From NCBI GenBank assembly GCA_963818925.1, contig CAWFTN010000001.1, positions 2,852,001-2,916,000 of the forward strand: a stretch of DNA of 64,000 nucleotides, in the 5' to 3' direction. The number at the start of each line of letters is the position of its first letter. Within the stretch, counting starts at the first letter, position 1. The stretch comes from JAMXLG01 sp963818925. GTDB lineage: Bacteria > Vulcanimicrobiota > Vulcanimicrobiia > Vulcanimicrobiales > Vulcanimicrobiaceae. Below the pieces are notes generated by a model. It worked only from the letters and a program-made list of their open reading frames with translations. It was not told the DNA's origin and ran no database searches. This document shows positions 9,303-18,039 of this stretch, piece after piece. The translations under genes and the position numbers were made by a program.

Positions 9303-10133
9303 ATGATGAATCGTCGCGAATTCGCGGGTATTGCAGCGGGCGCGGCCGCCGCAACGATGCAATCGCGTGCGCTCGCGCAAACGCCGGCGCCCGCGCTCGG
9401 GCAACCCCATCAGCCGCTCGTTCCCGAAGACGATCCGTCGATCACCGTCGAACGTCCGCAACTTCGCCGCCCCGACGGCATGCTCGACGCCTATGCCGCC
9501 TATCCGAAGAATCTGCGCGCGGATACGCCCGCTGTCGTCGTCGCGATGCACATTTGGGGCGTCGACTCGCAGATTCGCGACACCGTTCGCCGGTACGCGA
9601 AACTGGGATTCAGTTGTATTGCGCCGGACCTGTATTCGCGCATGAACGCGCCGTCCGGCGACGGCAGCACGAACGTCGACGAGTTCCGTCCATATGCCGC
9701 GCAACTGCAACGCAAACAATACGGTGGCGATATGCGCGCGGCGGGTCTCCATGTGCTCGCAAAATCTCCGCAGAGTAAAATCGGCGTTACCGGTTTCTGC
9801 ATGGGCGGTCACCTCGCACTCATCGAGGCAGTCGATAACTCCGATGTCTTCGATGCGGTCGCGCCGTTCTACGGCGCGGTGAAAGATATCGACCCGACCG
9901 CGATTCACATCCCCGTCTGCGGCAGTTACGGTGAGAAGGACCACAGCATCCCCGCCGACGACGTGCGCACGTGGCGCTCGCAGCTTCGTGTCGCGAACGA
10001 CGTCCGCATTTATCCGACCGCCGGGCATGCCTTTTTCGACGATACGCGAAGCTCTTACGTGGCCTCAGCGGCCGACGATGCGTGGAAACGCACGATCCAA
10101 TTTTTTAAGGACACGCTCGGGTTTCAACAGTGA
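9303..10133 (+). CDS. Dienelactone hydrolase family protein with Tat-type signal
   Basis: 276 residues, alpha/beta hydrolase. The N-terminus NRREFAGIAAGAAAA looks like a twin-arginine signal, so the enzyme is probably exported. The Cys-Asp-His triad of dienelactone hydrolases is visible: GFCMGGH (Cys about residue 166), YGEKDHS (Asp about 219) and GHAFF (His about 241). GGAGG lies just upstream of the start. It overlaps rmuC by the four bases GTGA. Substrate unknown; lactone or ester hydrolysis is likely. Confidence 0.9.
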   Translation: MMNRREFAGIAAGAAAATMQSRALAQTPAPALGQPHQPLVPEDDPSITVERPQLRRPDGMLDAYAAYPKNLRADTPAVVVAMHIWGVDSQIRDTVRRYAKLGFSCIAPDLYSRMNAPSGDGSTNVDEFRPYAAQLQRKQYGGDMRAAGLHVLAKSPQSKIGVTGFCMGGHLALIEAVDNSDVFDAVAPFYGAVKDIDPTAIHIPVCGSYGEKDHSIPADDVRTWRSQLRVANDVRIYPTAGHAFFDDTRSSYVASAADDAWKRTIQFFKDTLGFQQ

Positions 10134-11353
10134 CAACGCTCTTTGATCTCCTCTTCCTCGTCATCGGCATCGTCGCCGGCGGGCTCGTCGTTTTTTTTGC
10201 GCAACGCAGCTCGATCGCGCGTCTCGAGGAACGCGTCAGCGCGTCCTCCGACAATGCACACGCGGTCGAAGCACTGTTGGAGCGCACCAAGAACGAATTG
10301 CGCGAATCGACCACGCAGCGCGCCAGCGAACGCGTCGGTGAAATCGTCGCGCCCATCGCGCAGAAACTCGGCGAGTTCGACCGTCTCGTCCGCGAGATCG
10401 AAAGTAAGCGCAACGAAGATACGGGAAGCCTCAAAGCGCAGATCGAGAATCTGCTCGCGCGCGCGGACAAGATCGAAACCGCTGCGATGTCGCTCTCGAA
10501 TCAGACCTCGAGCCTCGTCACTGCACTGCGCAGTCCGTCAACGCGCGGAAAATGGGGCGAGATCCAGTTGCGCAACGTCGTCGAGAAGGCCGGCATGCTC
10601 GCGTACTGCGACTTCGACGAACAGCAGACGATCGAAATCGAGTCGGGGCGCGGCCGTCCCGACATGACGATCAATCTCCCCGGCAACCGGCGGGTCTTCG
10701 TCGACGCGAAAGCGCCGACGGATTCACTGCAAGCCGCGTTCGAAGCGGCCGACGAAGATACGCGCCGCGAGCTGGTTCGCCGCCACGCCAAGGCGCTCGG
10801 CGATCACGTCGACGCGCTTGCGAAGCGGAACTATCATCAGAGCGAAGGGTCGGCCGACTTCGTCATCATGTTCGTGCCCGGCGAAGCATTTTTGAGCGCC
10901 GCGTGCAACGAAAATCCGGCGCTCATCGAGTACGCGCTCGACAAAGGCGTGCTCGTCACCGGGCCGCTCTCGCTCATCAGCCTGTTGCGATCGTTTGCGA
11001 TGGGCTGGCAGGCCGTCAAACAAGAAGAGAACGCGAAGCGGATCGCGCTGCTCGGTCGCGAGCTCTACGAACGCGCGACGCGCTTTGCCGATAAACTCGT
11101 CGGTCTCGGGAAGAACCTCGAACGCGCCGTCTCGTCATTCAACGAAACGGTGGGAACGTACGAATCGCGTCTGCTTCCTCAAGGGCGCAAACTCAAGGAC
11201 GAAGCGGCGCTCACCGGCGACGACATGCCTGAGATCAACGTGATCGATATCGCGCCGCGTCCGATTACATCGCTGGACGCCGCACCCGCAAAGAAACCGA
11301 AACGGGACCCCGCGACGCCGAACCTCTTCCAAAACGAAGAACTTTCTGGCTAG
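10130..11353 (+). CDS. rmuC: DNA recombination protein RmuC family
   Basis: 407 residues from GTG 10130. An N-terminal membrane anchor (about 5-24) is followed by a coiled coil (about 25-125) and the RmuC nuclease-like domain with RGKWGEIQLRNVVE, RPDMTINLPGNR and VDAKAP (about 140-200). E. coli RmuC limits inversions at short repeats and belongs to the PD-(D/E)XK-like nucleases; the D..E-K residues are visible in the VDAK region. The gene is coupled to the upstream hydrolase through GTGA, although the two functions are not obviously linked. A run of eight T at about 10191-10198 codes for VFF and is a possible slippage site, but the frame is intact. Confidence 0.92.
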   Translation: MTTLFDLLFLVIGIVAGGLVVFFAQRSSIARLEERVSASSDNAHAVEALLERTKNELRESTTQRASERVGEIVAPIAQKLGEFDRLVREIESKRNEDTGSLKAQIENLLARADKIETAAMSLSNQTSSLVTALRSPSTRGKWGEIQLRNVVEKAGMLAYCDFDEQQTIEIESGRGRPDMTINLPGNRRVFVDAKAPTDSLQAAFEAADEDTRRELVRRHAKALGDHVDALAKRNYHQSEGSADFVIMFVPGEAFLSAACNENPALIEYALDKGVLVTGPLSLISLLRSFAMGWQAVKQEENAKRIALLGRELYERATRFADKLVGLGKNLERAVSSFNETVGTYESRLLPQGRKLKDEAALTGDDMPEINVIDIAPRPITSLDAAPAKKPKRDPATPNLFQNEELSG

Positions 11354-11356
11354 CCG

Positions 11357-12163
11357 CTACGGCGTCCACGACGTCCCGTCATCGTAGTTGACGCGGACGA
11401 CGCGATACCCGGCGAGACGCGCCTCGAGGATTGGGAGCGCCGCCGTACCCAACTCACGCTGCGCGCAGTTCGCGATACGATCGCGTGGACCGATCGAGCC
11501 TCCTTGCCAATCGCCGAGTTGACCGAACGAATGGATAGCAACGTTCGGCGAAAACTCGCCTTTTCGGTCGAGACTCAACTTTCCAAGTTCGACGCCGCTA
11601 TCGCTCATTAGCGGAAACTCGAAGAGCACTTCATTCGCGACTTTCGGTGCGACGTTGGTGAACGAAACGCATGCGATTGCGCCGCGTCCGTCTCGCTTCA
11701 CCGCCGCGAACCCACCGATGACCGTGATGTTGCCCTGAACGTTCCCATCGAGTGAGGCCGTCGCGAGCGGAACGTTACGCCACGGATTTGGCGTCGGGGT
11801 CGGCGCCGGTCCACGCCGCGGGTCACGCGACCCGATTTGCCCGTCGGTCACACCCCGCGCGTAAAGTGCCGAGCGCCCGGAACCGCGCAACCAGTAAAGC
11901 ACGGCGTAACGATCGTCTTTTTGCAGATTGAGAATGTCGCCTTGCGTCTGTTGCGGCTGAAACGCCGTCATAAACGGCTGCGGCGCGCCGTTGCGCGCCC
12001 AACTCACAACGCTGCCGAAGTCGCTGTCGGAAAGCCCTTGTATTTCACTCAGCACGTTGATCAACGGCTGCGACGCGGCGTGGGCTGCGCGCGGCGTCAG
12101 GAACGCGAGAAAGCCGGCGATGGTTAAAACCATCGCCGCACATACTCCGTAGTTGCGCTTCAC
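11357..12163 (-). CDS. Secreted protein of unknown function, paralogue of the protein at 13173-14219
   Basis: 268 residues from GTG 12163, with a signal peptide (about 1-30). No family recognised. It shares three blocks with the 348-residue protein encoded 1 kb away: a YWLRGSGRSALYARGVTDGQIG-type helix block (about 90-112), a GFAAVKRDGRGAIACVSF sheet block followed by K.ANE (about 160-190), and a C-terminal VRVNYDDGTSW block. A PTPTPNPW linker separates the halves. Two Cys in the C-terminal half could form a disulfide. Its start overlaps the stop of the upstream peroxiredoxin gene by four bases, so the two are probably translated together. Confidence 0.75.
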   Translation of the reverse strand: MKRNYGVCAAMVLTIAGFLAFLTPRAAHAASQPLINVLSEIQGLSDSDFGSVVSWARNGAPQPFMTAFQPQQTQGDILNLQKDDRYAVLYWLRGSGRSALYARGVTDGQIGSRDPRRGPAPTPTPNPWRNVPLATASLDGNVQGNITVIGGFAAVKRDGRGAIACVSFTNVAPKVANEVLFEFPLMSDSGVELGKLSLDRKGEFSPNVAIHSFGQLGDWQGGSIGPRDRIANCAQRELGTAALPILEARLAGYRVVRVNYDDGTSWTP

Positions 12164-12702
12164 TGCTTGTTTTTTGCTTCCCAGTCTTTCAAGGCGTCGA
12201 GCGTGTTCTTCACGTGATCGTCCGGCTTGAGGTTGGTGTACGTATAGATGATGGTTCCGTCGGGAGCGATGACATACGAGGTGCGATTCGCATACTGCGG
12301 GGCTTTATCGAGAACCGCATCGTATTGTTTTTCGACAGCTTGATCGCTGTCGGCGGCGACGGCAAACTTGCTGCGGCATTCGCTGACCGAAAACTTCTGC
12401 AATTTATCCAGCGGATCGTGCGAAACGCCGATTACGGTGGCGTGCAGCGCTTTGTACTGATCGATCGCTTCAGCAAATTCATGCGCCTCCGTCGTGCAGC
12501 CCGGTGTGAACGCGGCCGGATAGAAGTAGAGCACGACGGGCCCGTTCTTGAGCGCATCGGCAAGCGAGAAGGTGAAGACCTTTCCGCCCTGCGTCGCTTG
12601 CAAGGTAAAGTCGGGCGCCTTCGTGCCGTCTTGAAGCGCAGCCAAGGCGGGAACGGCGGCAAGGAAGAGGACGGCGATGGTCACGAGAGCACGACGAATC
12701 AT
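12160..12702 (-). CDS. Exported peroxiredoxin (AhpC/TSA, Bcp-like)
   Basis: 180 residues. The signal peptide (about 1-21, ending ALAAL) makes it extracytoplasmic, unlike cytosolic Bcp. A thioredoxin-fold peroxiredoxin domain follows, with the peroxidatic Cys in AAFTPGCTTEAHEF (about residue 69). The Bcp-type resolving Cys five residues later is absent. Another Cys (SECRSKF, about 109) could resolve, or the enzyme may be 1-Cys. Expected role: reduction of peroxides outside the membrane. It overlaps the following secreted unknown by GTGA. Confidence 0.9.
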   Translation of the reverse strand: MIRRALVTIAVLFLAAVPALAALQDGTKAPDFTLQATQGGKVFTFSLADALKNGPVVLYFYPAAFTPGCTTEAHEFAEAIDQYKALHATVIGVSHDPLDKLQKFSVSECRSKFAVAADSDQAVEKQYDAVLDKAPQYANRTSYVIAPDGTIIYTYTNLKPDDHVKNTLDALKDWEAKNKQ

Positions 12703-12746
12703 GAAATGAGCCTCCGATAGACGGATGAAAAAAGTCTAAATGAGGG

Positions 12747-13157
12747 ATGGCCGCCAAGTCTAGGGCTATGGCGCAGTTGTATTCCTACGTACGTTCGCAA
12801 GATAACGCGACCGCATCGATTACCATCGACATCGGCATCGACGCCGAGCGGGACCTCCCGTCGCGCCCGCTTGCGTTCCTGCTCGTCCGGCGGATCGACG
12901 ACGGCGCCGAGCCCGAACCGATTCAGGAACTGGAAGAACGGCTGAGGCAGCGTTTCGAGGTTGCCGGCTTCCTTCTCGTCGCCACGCTGACAATGAGCGG
13001 CTCCCGCACGCTCGTCGTCTATGGCGACAATGACGAACGTTTGCGCGAAATTATGTCCACCGTCGAAGAGCCGTTCGCGATCCAAGCGAACGACGACCCC
13101 GCGTGGCAGATGTATCGTACGTTACTCCCCACGAACGAAGAGATCACCAACGGCTGA
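12747..13157 (+). CDS. DUF695-like protein of unknown function
   Basis: 136 residues, no signal peptide. The C-terminal NDDPAWQMYRTLLP resembles the end of DUF695 domains, and the middle (SGSRTLVVYGDNDERLREIM) fits that fold. The start is uncertain: ATG 12747 has GAGGG touching it and ATG 12768 has AGGG three bases away. Neither is an ideal ribosome site. It lies between the divergent peroxiredoxin gene and the secreted paralogue at 13173, and is probably co-transcribed with the latter. Function unknown. Confidence 0.65.
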   Translation: MAAKSRAMAQLYSYVRSQDNATASITIDIGIDAERDLPSRPLAFLLVRRIDDGAEPEPIQELEERLRQRFEVAGFLLVATLTMSGSRTLVVYGDNDERLREIMSTVEEPFAIQANDDPAWQMYRTLLPTNEEITNG

Positions 13158-13172
13158 ACGGAGGCCACGACG

Positions 13173-14219
13173 ATGCTCGCATCTCGTTTTTGCATCCCAC
13201 TCGTCGCCGCTATCACCCTTTCGTATTCGTTTGCACTCGCACAAAACGCGCTTCCGGTGCCGTCGCCTGCGCTGCTCGATGCGCTCAACGCGGTACGGGC
13301 GACTTCGAACGCGCCCCTCAACGCAAAGCTTGCGAGTCTCGCGCCGCCGGAACGTGATGCAATGACCTACTGGCTCGGTTCGCACGGACGCGGCCCGTTG
13401 CACGCGCTCGGCGCAACGGATGCGCAAATCGGCGTTCCGTACTATGCGATCGATTACAATCTCACGCCCGCACCATGGCCCTCCACGGTGCAACAACTCG
13501 CTGCCCCGCCACCGGCGCCGACAGAACCGCCGACCTCTGCACCGCGACGCCATTCGCCGTTCAACGTGCTTGGCGCGGTGTTGCCGGAGTTGCAGATTCC
13601 CGTTGCGTCGTCGTCGAGTTCTTCGTCGCACACAACGACGACGAACACACCGAACGGATCCGAGACGAACACGACGACGGAAAGCTCCGGGTCATCCGTA
13701 AGCATCGGCGTGAATCCGTGGGCCGTCGTCGGTGCATTGATCGACGCATCATCGGCGCATACGACGCAACCGGCGCCGTCGGAACCCTGGCGCGGGTTGA
13801 CATTTGCATCTTCTACGCTCGGTACTGGTGGTTCCGGAATTCGCGTAACGCGCGGCTTCGCGGCGGTGCGCAATGACGGAACGGAAGGCCTCGCGTGCAT
13901 TTCGTTTGCGAACGGCACGCAAAAGATCGCGAACGAAATCGACGTGGACATCGAAATCCTTGATACGATCGGCTTTATCCGCCGCGTCGCGCCGCTGCGT
14001 CTACGCGGTTCGTTCGCTCCCGGCGCCGAAGTCGGCGGTCCCGCAAACATTCAAGACGTCAACTCCGCCCGAGGCAACTGCGTCATCGACGGCGAGAACG
14101 CCCTCGCAAATATGACGGACCCGTTCTCCAACGCCGGTGCGGTTGTCTATTCGGTAAGACGCGTCGTATTTCAAGACGGCACGACGTGGCTACAACCCGG
14201 CGCGAATACCTGGAATTGA
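13173..14219 (+). CDS. Secreted Ser/Thr-rich protein of unknown function, paralogue of the protein at 11357-12163
   Basis: 348 residues with a signal peptide (about 1-23). The N-terminal helical block contains YWLGSHGRGPLHALGATDAQIG (about 68-90). A low-complexity Pro then Ser/Thr/Asn region (about 110-200) looks like a flexible or surface-exposed spacer. The C-terminal block has GFAAVRNDGTEGLACISF, IANEIDVDIEIL and VVFQDGTTWLQPG. The first and last blocks match the 268-residue protein at 11357-12163; the spacer is the main difference. No database family recognised. GGAGG precedes the ATG. Confidence 0.75.
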   Translation: MLASRFCIPLVAAITLSYSFALAQNALPVPSPALLDALNAVRATSNAPLNAKLASLAPPERDAMTYWLGSHGRGPLHALGATDAQIGVPYYAIDYNLTPAPWPSTVQQLAAPPPAPTEPPTSAPRRHSPFNVLGAVLPELQIPVASSSSSSSHTTTTNTPNGSETNTTTESSGSSVSIGVNPWAVVGALIDASSAHTTQPAPSEPWRGLTFASSTLGTGGSGIRVTRGFAAVRNDGTEGLACISFANGTQKIANEIDVDIEILDTIGFIRRVAPLRLRGSFAPGAEVGGPANIQDVNSARGNCVIDGENALANMTDPFSNAGAVVYSVRRVVFQDGTTWLQPGANTWN

Positions 14220-14268
14220 TCGAGCTCGCCACGCACGTGTCATAAAAAGGCGATTATTGTTTCTTGCG

Positions 14269-15417
14269 CTACAGTCCCATTAAACGCGCGATGACGAGCC
14301 GTTGGACTTCGTTTGTGCCTTCGCCTATTTCGTTGATTTTTTGGTCGCGGTACATGCGTGAGACGGGGTATTCGTCCATGAAGCCGTAGCCGCCGTGGAT
14401 TTGGACGGCTTCGTTGACGACGCGGCGCGAGAGTTCGCCGGCGTAAAGTTTTGCGAGCGATGCGCTTTGCACGTAGTCGCGGCCGTGATCTTTTTCCCAC
14501 GCGGCTTTGAGGATCATGAGCTTCGCGTGTTCGATTTCACAGAGCATGTCGACGAGTTTGAATTGAATTGCCTGGAACTTGCTGATCGGCTTGCCGAATG
14601 CGATGCGATCCTTTGAATACTGCAGCGCTTCGTCGTATGCGCCCATCGCGAGACCGACGGAAAGCGCCGCGACCGAGATGCGGCCGCCGTCGAGGATCGT
14701 CAGGAATTGCTTGTAGCCCTCGCCTCGTGGACCAAGCAAGTTGTCTTCGGGCACTTTCGCGTCGTTGAAGCTCAGCTCGCGCGTGTCCGATGCGCGCCAA
14801 CCCATCTTCTTATACTTTTTGCTGCGCGCGAATCCGGGCGCGTCTTGCGGCACGATCAGATTCGAGATCTCCGGTTTGCCGTCGGGGCGGGCACCGGTCG
14901 CCGCGGTGATCGTAGTTCCCCCGCTCATATCCGTGCCCGAGTTGGTGATAAACGCTTTCGTTCCGTTGATCACCCACTGACCGTTTTGAAGCGTGGCCTT
15001 GGTTGTCGTGTTGCCTGCATCGCTACCCGCATTGGGTTCGGTAAGGCCGAAGCCCCACAGCATTTTTCCTTGCGCCAGCGGCACGAGATACTTCTGTTTC
15101 TGCTCTTCCGTGCCGAAGAGATAGAAAGGCGTCGCTCCGAGAGAGACGTGCGCGGCCATCGTGATTGCCGTCGAGGCATCGGCGCGTGCAATCTCCATGA
15201 CCGCGAGAGCGTAACTCACGGTGTCGGCTCCTGCGCCACCGTATTCTTCGGGGAAGGGCAGGCCCATAAAGCCGAGCTCGGCCATTTTTTTCACGAGGTC
15301 GTACGGGAACGCTTCCTCGCGATCCATCTCTTCCGCGCGCGGCTTCACCTCGTTATGCGCAAAATCGCGCGCGAGGTTTTGGATTGCTTTCTGCTCGTCG
15401 GTCAAATCGAAGTTCAT
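14269..15417 (-). CDS. Acyl-CoA dehydrogenase
   Basis: 382 residues, the normal family length, from ATG 15417 (MNFDLTDEQKAIQ). Visible motifs are FGLTEPNAGSDAG (FAD/substrate loop), the catalytic-base region YAGELSRRVVNEAVQIHGGYGFMDEYPVSRMYRD, and the C-terminal EGTNEVQRLVIARL. It is probably a short-chain acyl-CoA dehydrogenase of fatty-acid or amino-acid catabolism, using electron-transfer flavoprotein as acceptor. An upstream frame extension to 15573 overlaps ftsE antisense and was rejected. It is divergent from ftsE with only 48 bases between starts, so the promoters must be close or overlapping. Confidence 0.95.
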   Translation of the reverse strand: MNFDLTDEQKAIQNLARDFAHNEVKPRAEEMDREEAFPYDLVKKMAELGFMGLPFPEEYGGAGADTVSYALAVMEIARADASTAITMAAHVSLGATPFYLFGTEEQKQKYLVPLAQGKMLWGFGLTEPNAGSDAGNTTTKATLQNGQWVINGTKAFITNSGTDMSGGTTITAATGARPDGKPEISNLIVPQDAPGFARSKKYKKMGWRASDTRELSFNDAKVPEDNLLGPRGEGYKQFLTILDGGRISVAALSVGLAMGAYDEALQYSKDRIAFGKPISKFQAIQFKLVDMLCEIEHAKLMILKAAWEKDHGRDYVQSASLAKLYAGELSRRVVNEAVQIHGGYGFMDEYPVSRMYRDQKINEIGEGTNEVQRLVIARLMGL

Positions 15418-15465
15418 ACGACCGGAGGTATAGGCCGTGGCCTCAGGAAAGTCCCGTTTCCAGCG

Positions 15466-16176
15466 ATGATTTCCATACGCAATGTCTCGCTGATCTACCC
15501 CAATGGGGTGCGCGCCCTCGACAATGTTAGTCTCGAAATCGGCAAGGGCGACTTCGTCTTCCTTGTCGGCCATTCGGGAACCGGCAAATCCAGTCTCCTC
15601 CGCCTCCTTTACAAAGAGACGGTACCGACGAGTGGCGAGATTACCGTAGACGGTATCCGAGTCGACCGCCTCAAACGCGGCCGCATTCCTGCGCTACGCC
15701 GTCATCTCGGCGTCGTGTTTCAAGATTTCAAGCTGCTCGCCGAAAAGACGGTCTGGGAAAACGTTGCGTTCGCAATGCAAGTAACCGGCGCGCATAGCAA
15801 AGAGATCATGCGCGAAGTTCCGCGAGCGCTCGATCTCGTCGGCCTCTCGCACAAGAGCCGCATGTTTCCGGGTGAGCTCTCAGGCGGAGAGCAGCAGCGC
15901 ACCGCAATAGCGCGCGCGCTCGTGAATCATCCGAAGCTGCTGCTCTGCGATGAGCCGACCGGCAACCTCGATCCGTCGAACACGACGGAGATCATGGAGC
16001 TCTTGCTCCGCATCAATCTCAAAGGCACGACCGTCGTGGTCGCAACTCACAACCAAGCCGTAGTCGATCGCATGCGCCGTCGCGTCGTGCGTCTCGAAGA
16101 CGGCAAGATCGTTACCGACGAAGAGCGGGGATATTACTATCTTGGACTGGGGCAAGGTCAAGTTCTTTCTGGGTGA
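15466..16176 (+). CDS. ftsE: Cell division ATP-binding protein FtsE
   Basis: 236 residues, ABC ATPase. Walker A GHSGTGKSS, Q-loop FQDFKLL, signature LSGGEQQR, Walker B LLLCDEPTGNLD and switch His in VVATHN are all present. The FtsE start pattern MISIRNVSLIYPNGVRALDNVS sets the ATG at 15466; the longer frame to 14707 is antisense to the acyl-CoA dehydrogenase. FtsE forms the FtsEX complex, which turns ATP hydrolysis into activation of wall hydrolases at the septum. The end overlaps ftsX by 35 bases. Confidence 0.96.
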   Translation: MISIRNVSLIYPNGVRALDNVSLEIGKGDFVFLVGHSGTGKSSLLRLLYKETVPTSGEITVDGIRVDRLKRGRIPALRRHLGVVFQDFKLLAEKTVWENVAFAMQVTGAHSKEIMREVPRALDLVGLSHKSRMFPGELSGGEQQRTAIARALVNHPKLLLCDEPTGNLDPSNTTEIMELLLRINLKGTTVVVATHNQAVVDRMRRRVVRLEDGKIVTDEERGYYYLGLGQGQVLSG

Positions 16177-17023
16177 GGTGCTGCGCAACTTCACGCGCAA
16201 CGCCGGAATGCAAGCGACGGCAATCGGCACCGTCGCAATCACCATCATCCTCCTCGGCGCCTTCGTCTTCGTACGTGCAACACTCGCCGGTCTGGGCAAC
16301 GACATTTTGAACCAGATCGAGATCTCGGTGTATTTCACGAACGATGCGACGACGGCGCAAGAGGACGCGCTTCACAGCGCTCTCGCGCACGATCCGCGCG
16401 TCGCGTCGGTGCAGTTCGTGCCACGCAAAGAAGGCCTCGCGGAACTGCGCGTGCGCACCAACGGCGTGATCGATACGTCGCTGCTCACGGAGAATCCGCT
16501 GCCGGATAAAATGCGCGTGCGCGTGCACGATCCAATCTCCGTTCCGAACGTTGCAGCGAAGATCCGCAAGATGAAGGGCATAGGCGACGTCGTCTATCCC
16601 CAGACGGTCGTCGAGCGCTTGCTTCAGCTCGGCGGTGTGCTGCGCCGCATCGGCGTCGTCGTGATCGCCGTGTTCTTGCTCGTCGCCGGCATCATCATTT
16701 CGAATACGATTCGCCTAACGGTCTTTGCGCGGCGCCGTGAGATCTCGATCATGCAACTGGTCGGCGCGACGCACATGTACATTCGCGCGCCGTTCATCTG
16801 CGAGGGATTGCTCGACGGCTTCGCCGGTTCGCTCATCGCTGTCGGTGTGCTCGCGTTTGCACGCTATATGCTGTGGCCGAAATTGCTACTGGCGCTGCCG
16901 TGGGTGCAATTGAACGCAAGCGTCGTCAATGCGCCCCTGCTCGTCGGAGAGCTGCTTCTCGTGGGCGGCTGCATCGGAGTGATTGCGTCGTGGATTTCGG
17001 TCGGACGACACCTACGGACGTAA
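16142..17023 (+). CDS. ftsX: Cell division protein FtsX (permease-like)
   Basis: 293 residues from TTG 16142, with AGCGGGGA upstream. Architecture: a cytoplasmic N-terminus (FFLGEVLRNFTRNAGM), TM1 (about 23-45), an extracytoplasmic domain with VSVYF-type and DKMRVRV strands, then TM2-4. RRREISIMQLVGATHMYIRAPFICEG is the conserved FtsX/MacB cytoplasmic loop. It partners FtsE, and its outer domain should contact the M23 EnvC-type protein encoded at 18989. The 3' end overlaps the histidine kinase gene by 34 bases. Confidence 0.95.
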   Translation: MDWGKVKFFLGEVLRNFTRNAGMQATAIGTVAITIILLGAFVFVRATLAGLGNDILNQIEISVYFTNDATTAQEDALHSALAHDPRVASVQFVPRKEGLAELRVRTNGVIDTSLLTENPLPDKMRVRVHDPISVPNVAAKIRKMKGIGDVVYPQTVVERLLQLGGVLRRIGVVVIAVFLLVAGIIISNTIRLTVFARRREISIMQLVGATHMYIRAPFICEGLLDGFAGSLIAVGVLAFARYMLWPKLLLALPWVQLNASVVNAPLLVGELLLVGGCIGVIASWISVGRHLRT

Positions 17024-18039
17024 TCGCGCACTTGCGCCTCGACGCCGATTTCGATGCGCTCGCGAAATTCATCTCCGACGGCATCGCCTATCTTTCGGGC
17101 GACGGTATAGTCGCGGCGTGGAGTTCCGGCGCAGCAGCAATCACGGGTATTCCGCGCATCGAAGCGGTCGGCAAATCACTCGATGAGATATTCTCGCGCC
17201 TCGAACCGCCGCTCGGCTTTGCGCTGGTGCCGCAAGAAATTACCGTCTGGACAAAGGACGAGAACCGGCGCGCGCTTCATGCTGCCGTGTTAACGATCGA
17301 CGACGGATGGCTTCTCTCATTTGGACGGCAACAGACCTACGATGCGATCGAGCAGCTCAAGGCCGAAATCGTTACCTCCGTCTCGCACGAATTGAAGACG
17401 CCGATCGCGACGATCAAGGCGTACGCCGAAACGATGCGACACAATCCCTTGGCGACGGATCCGAAACGCGACGAGTACCTCGAGACGATTGAAGAGGAAG
17501 CTGACCGCCTCGCAAGCGCGGTCGACGATCTGCTTCTGGCAGGACGCGTCGACGCGGAACACTTGCTCAGCGAACGCAAAGACGTCGCTGTAGACCGCGT
17601 GCTGGACATCGTCTCAGAACATCTTGGCCCGACGGCGGCATCGCGTCTGGAACGGCACACGGAAGGTGTCGACGTAAACGGAGATGTGAAGCTCATCGCG
17701 CGTGCACTCGAGCAACTGATCGACAACGCGTTGAAGTTCTCGCCCGATATGGCCACCGTCGTCGTCGAAGCAGAACGCGAAGGCGATGCGACCTTCATTC
17801 GCGTGAAGGATCGCGGGATCGGCATCGGCACCGAACATCTGCCGTACATCTTCGAGCGCTTTTATCGCGCGGAGCGCAATCTCGTCTCAGCAACGGGGGG
17901 TGCCGGCCTCGGCCTCTACATCGTCCGTTCGGTCGCGCGGGCGCACGGTGGAAGCGTCGCCGTCGAGAGCAGACTGCATCAGGGCGCAACGTTCACGCTG
18001 CGTCTTCCGGAGCGCGCGGTTTCGCGCGAAACCATATGA
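16990..18039 (+). CDS. Soluble sensor histidine kinase (PAS-HisKA-HATPase)
   Basis: 349 residues from GTG 16990, inside the end of ftsX. No membrane segment. A PAS-like sensor (about 15-110, with GIVAAWSSGAAAITGI) is followed by a HisKA box, SVSHELKTPIATIKAYAETM (phospho-acceptor His about residue 133), and HATPase_c with N box LIDNALKFSP, G1 DRGIGI, F box FERFYRAE and G2 GGAGLGLYIV. It overlaps the downstream response regulator by ATGA, so the pair is cognate. Its place between ftsX and the M23 gene suggests it reads or controls septal wall status; that is inference. The ligand of the PAS domain is unknown. Confidence 0.9.
   Translation: MDFGRTTPTDVIAHLRLDADFDALAKFISDGIAYLSGDGIVAAWSSGAAAITGIPRIEAVGKSLDEIFSRLEPPLGFALVPQEITVWTKDENRRALHAAVLTIDDGWLLSFGRQQTYDAIEQLKAEIVTSVSHELKTPIATIKAYAETMRHNPLATDPKRDEYLETIEEEADRLASAVDDLLLAGRVDAEHLLSERKDVAVDRVLDIVSEHLGPTAASRLERHTEGVDVNGDVKLIARALEQLIDNALKFSPDMATVVVEAEREGDATFIRVKDRGIGIGTEHLPYIFERFYRAERNLVSATGGAGLGLYIVRSVARAHGGSVAVESRLHQGATFTLRLPERAVSRETI

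Noticed and set aside
10191..10198. T8 run in rmuC as phase-variable tract
   Set aside because: The frame is intact and no alternative product is apparent; kept only as a note in the gene entry.
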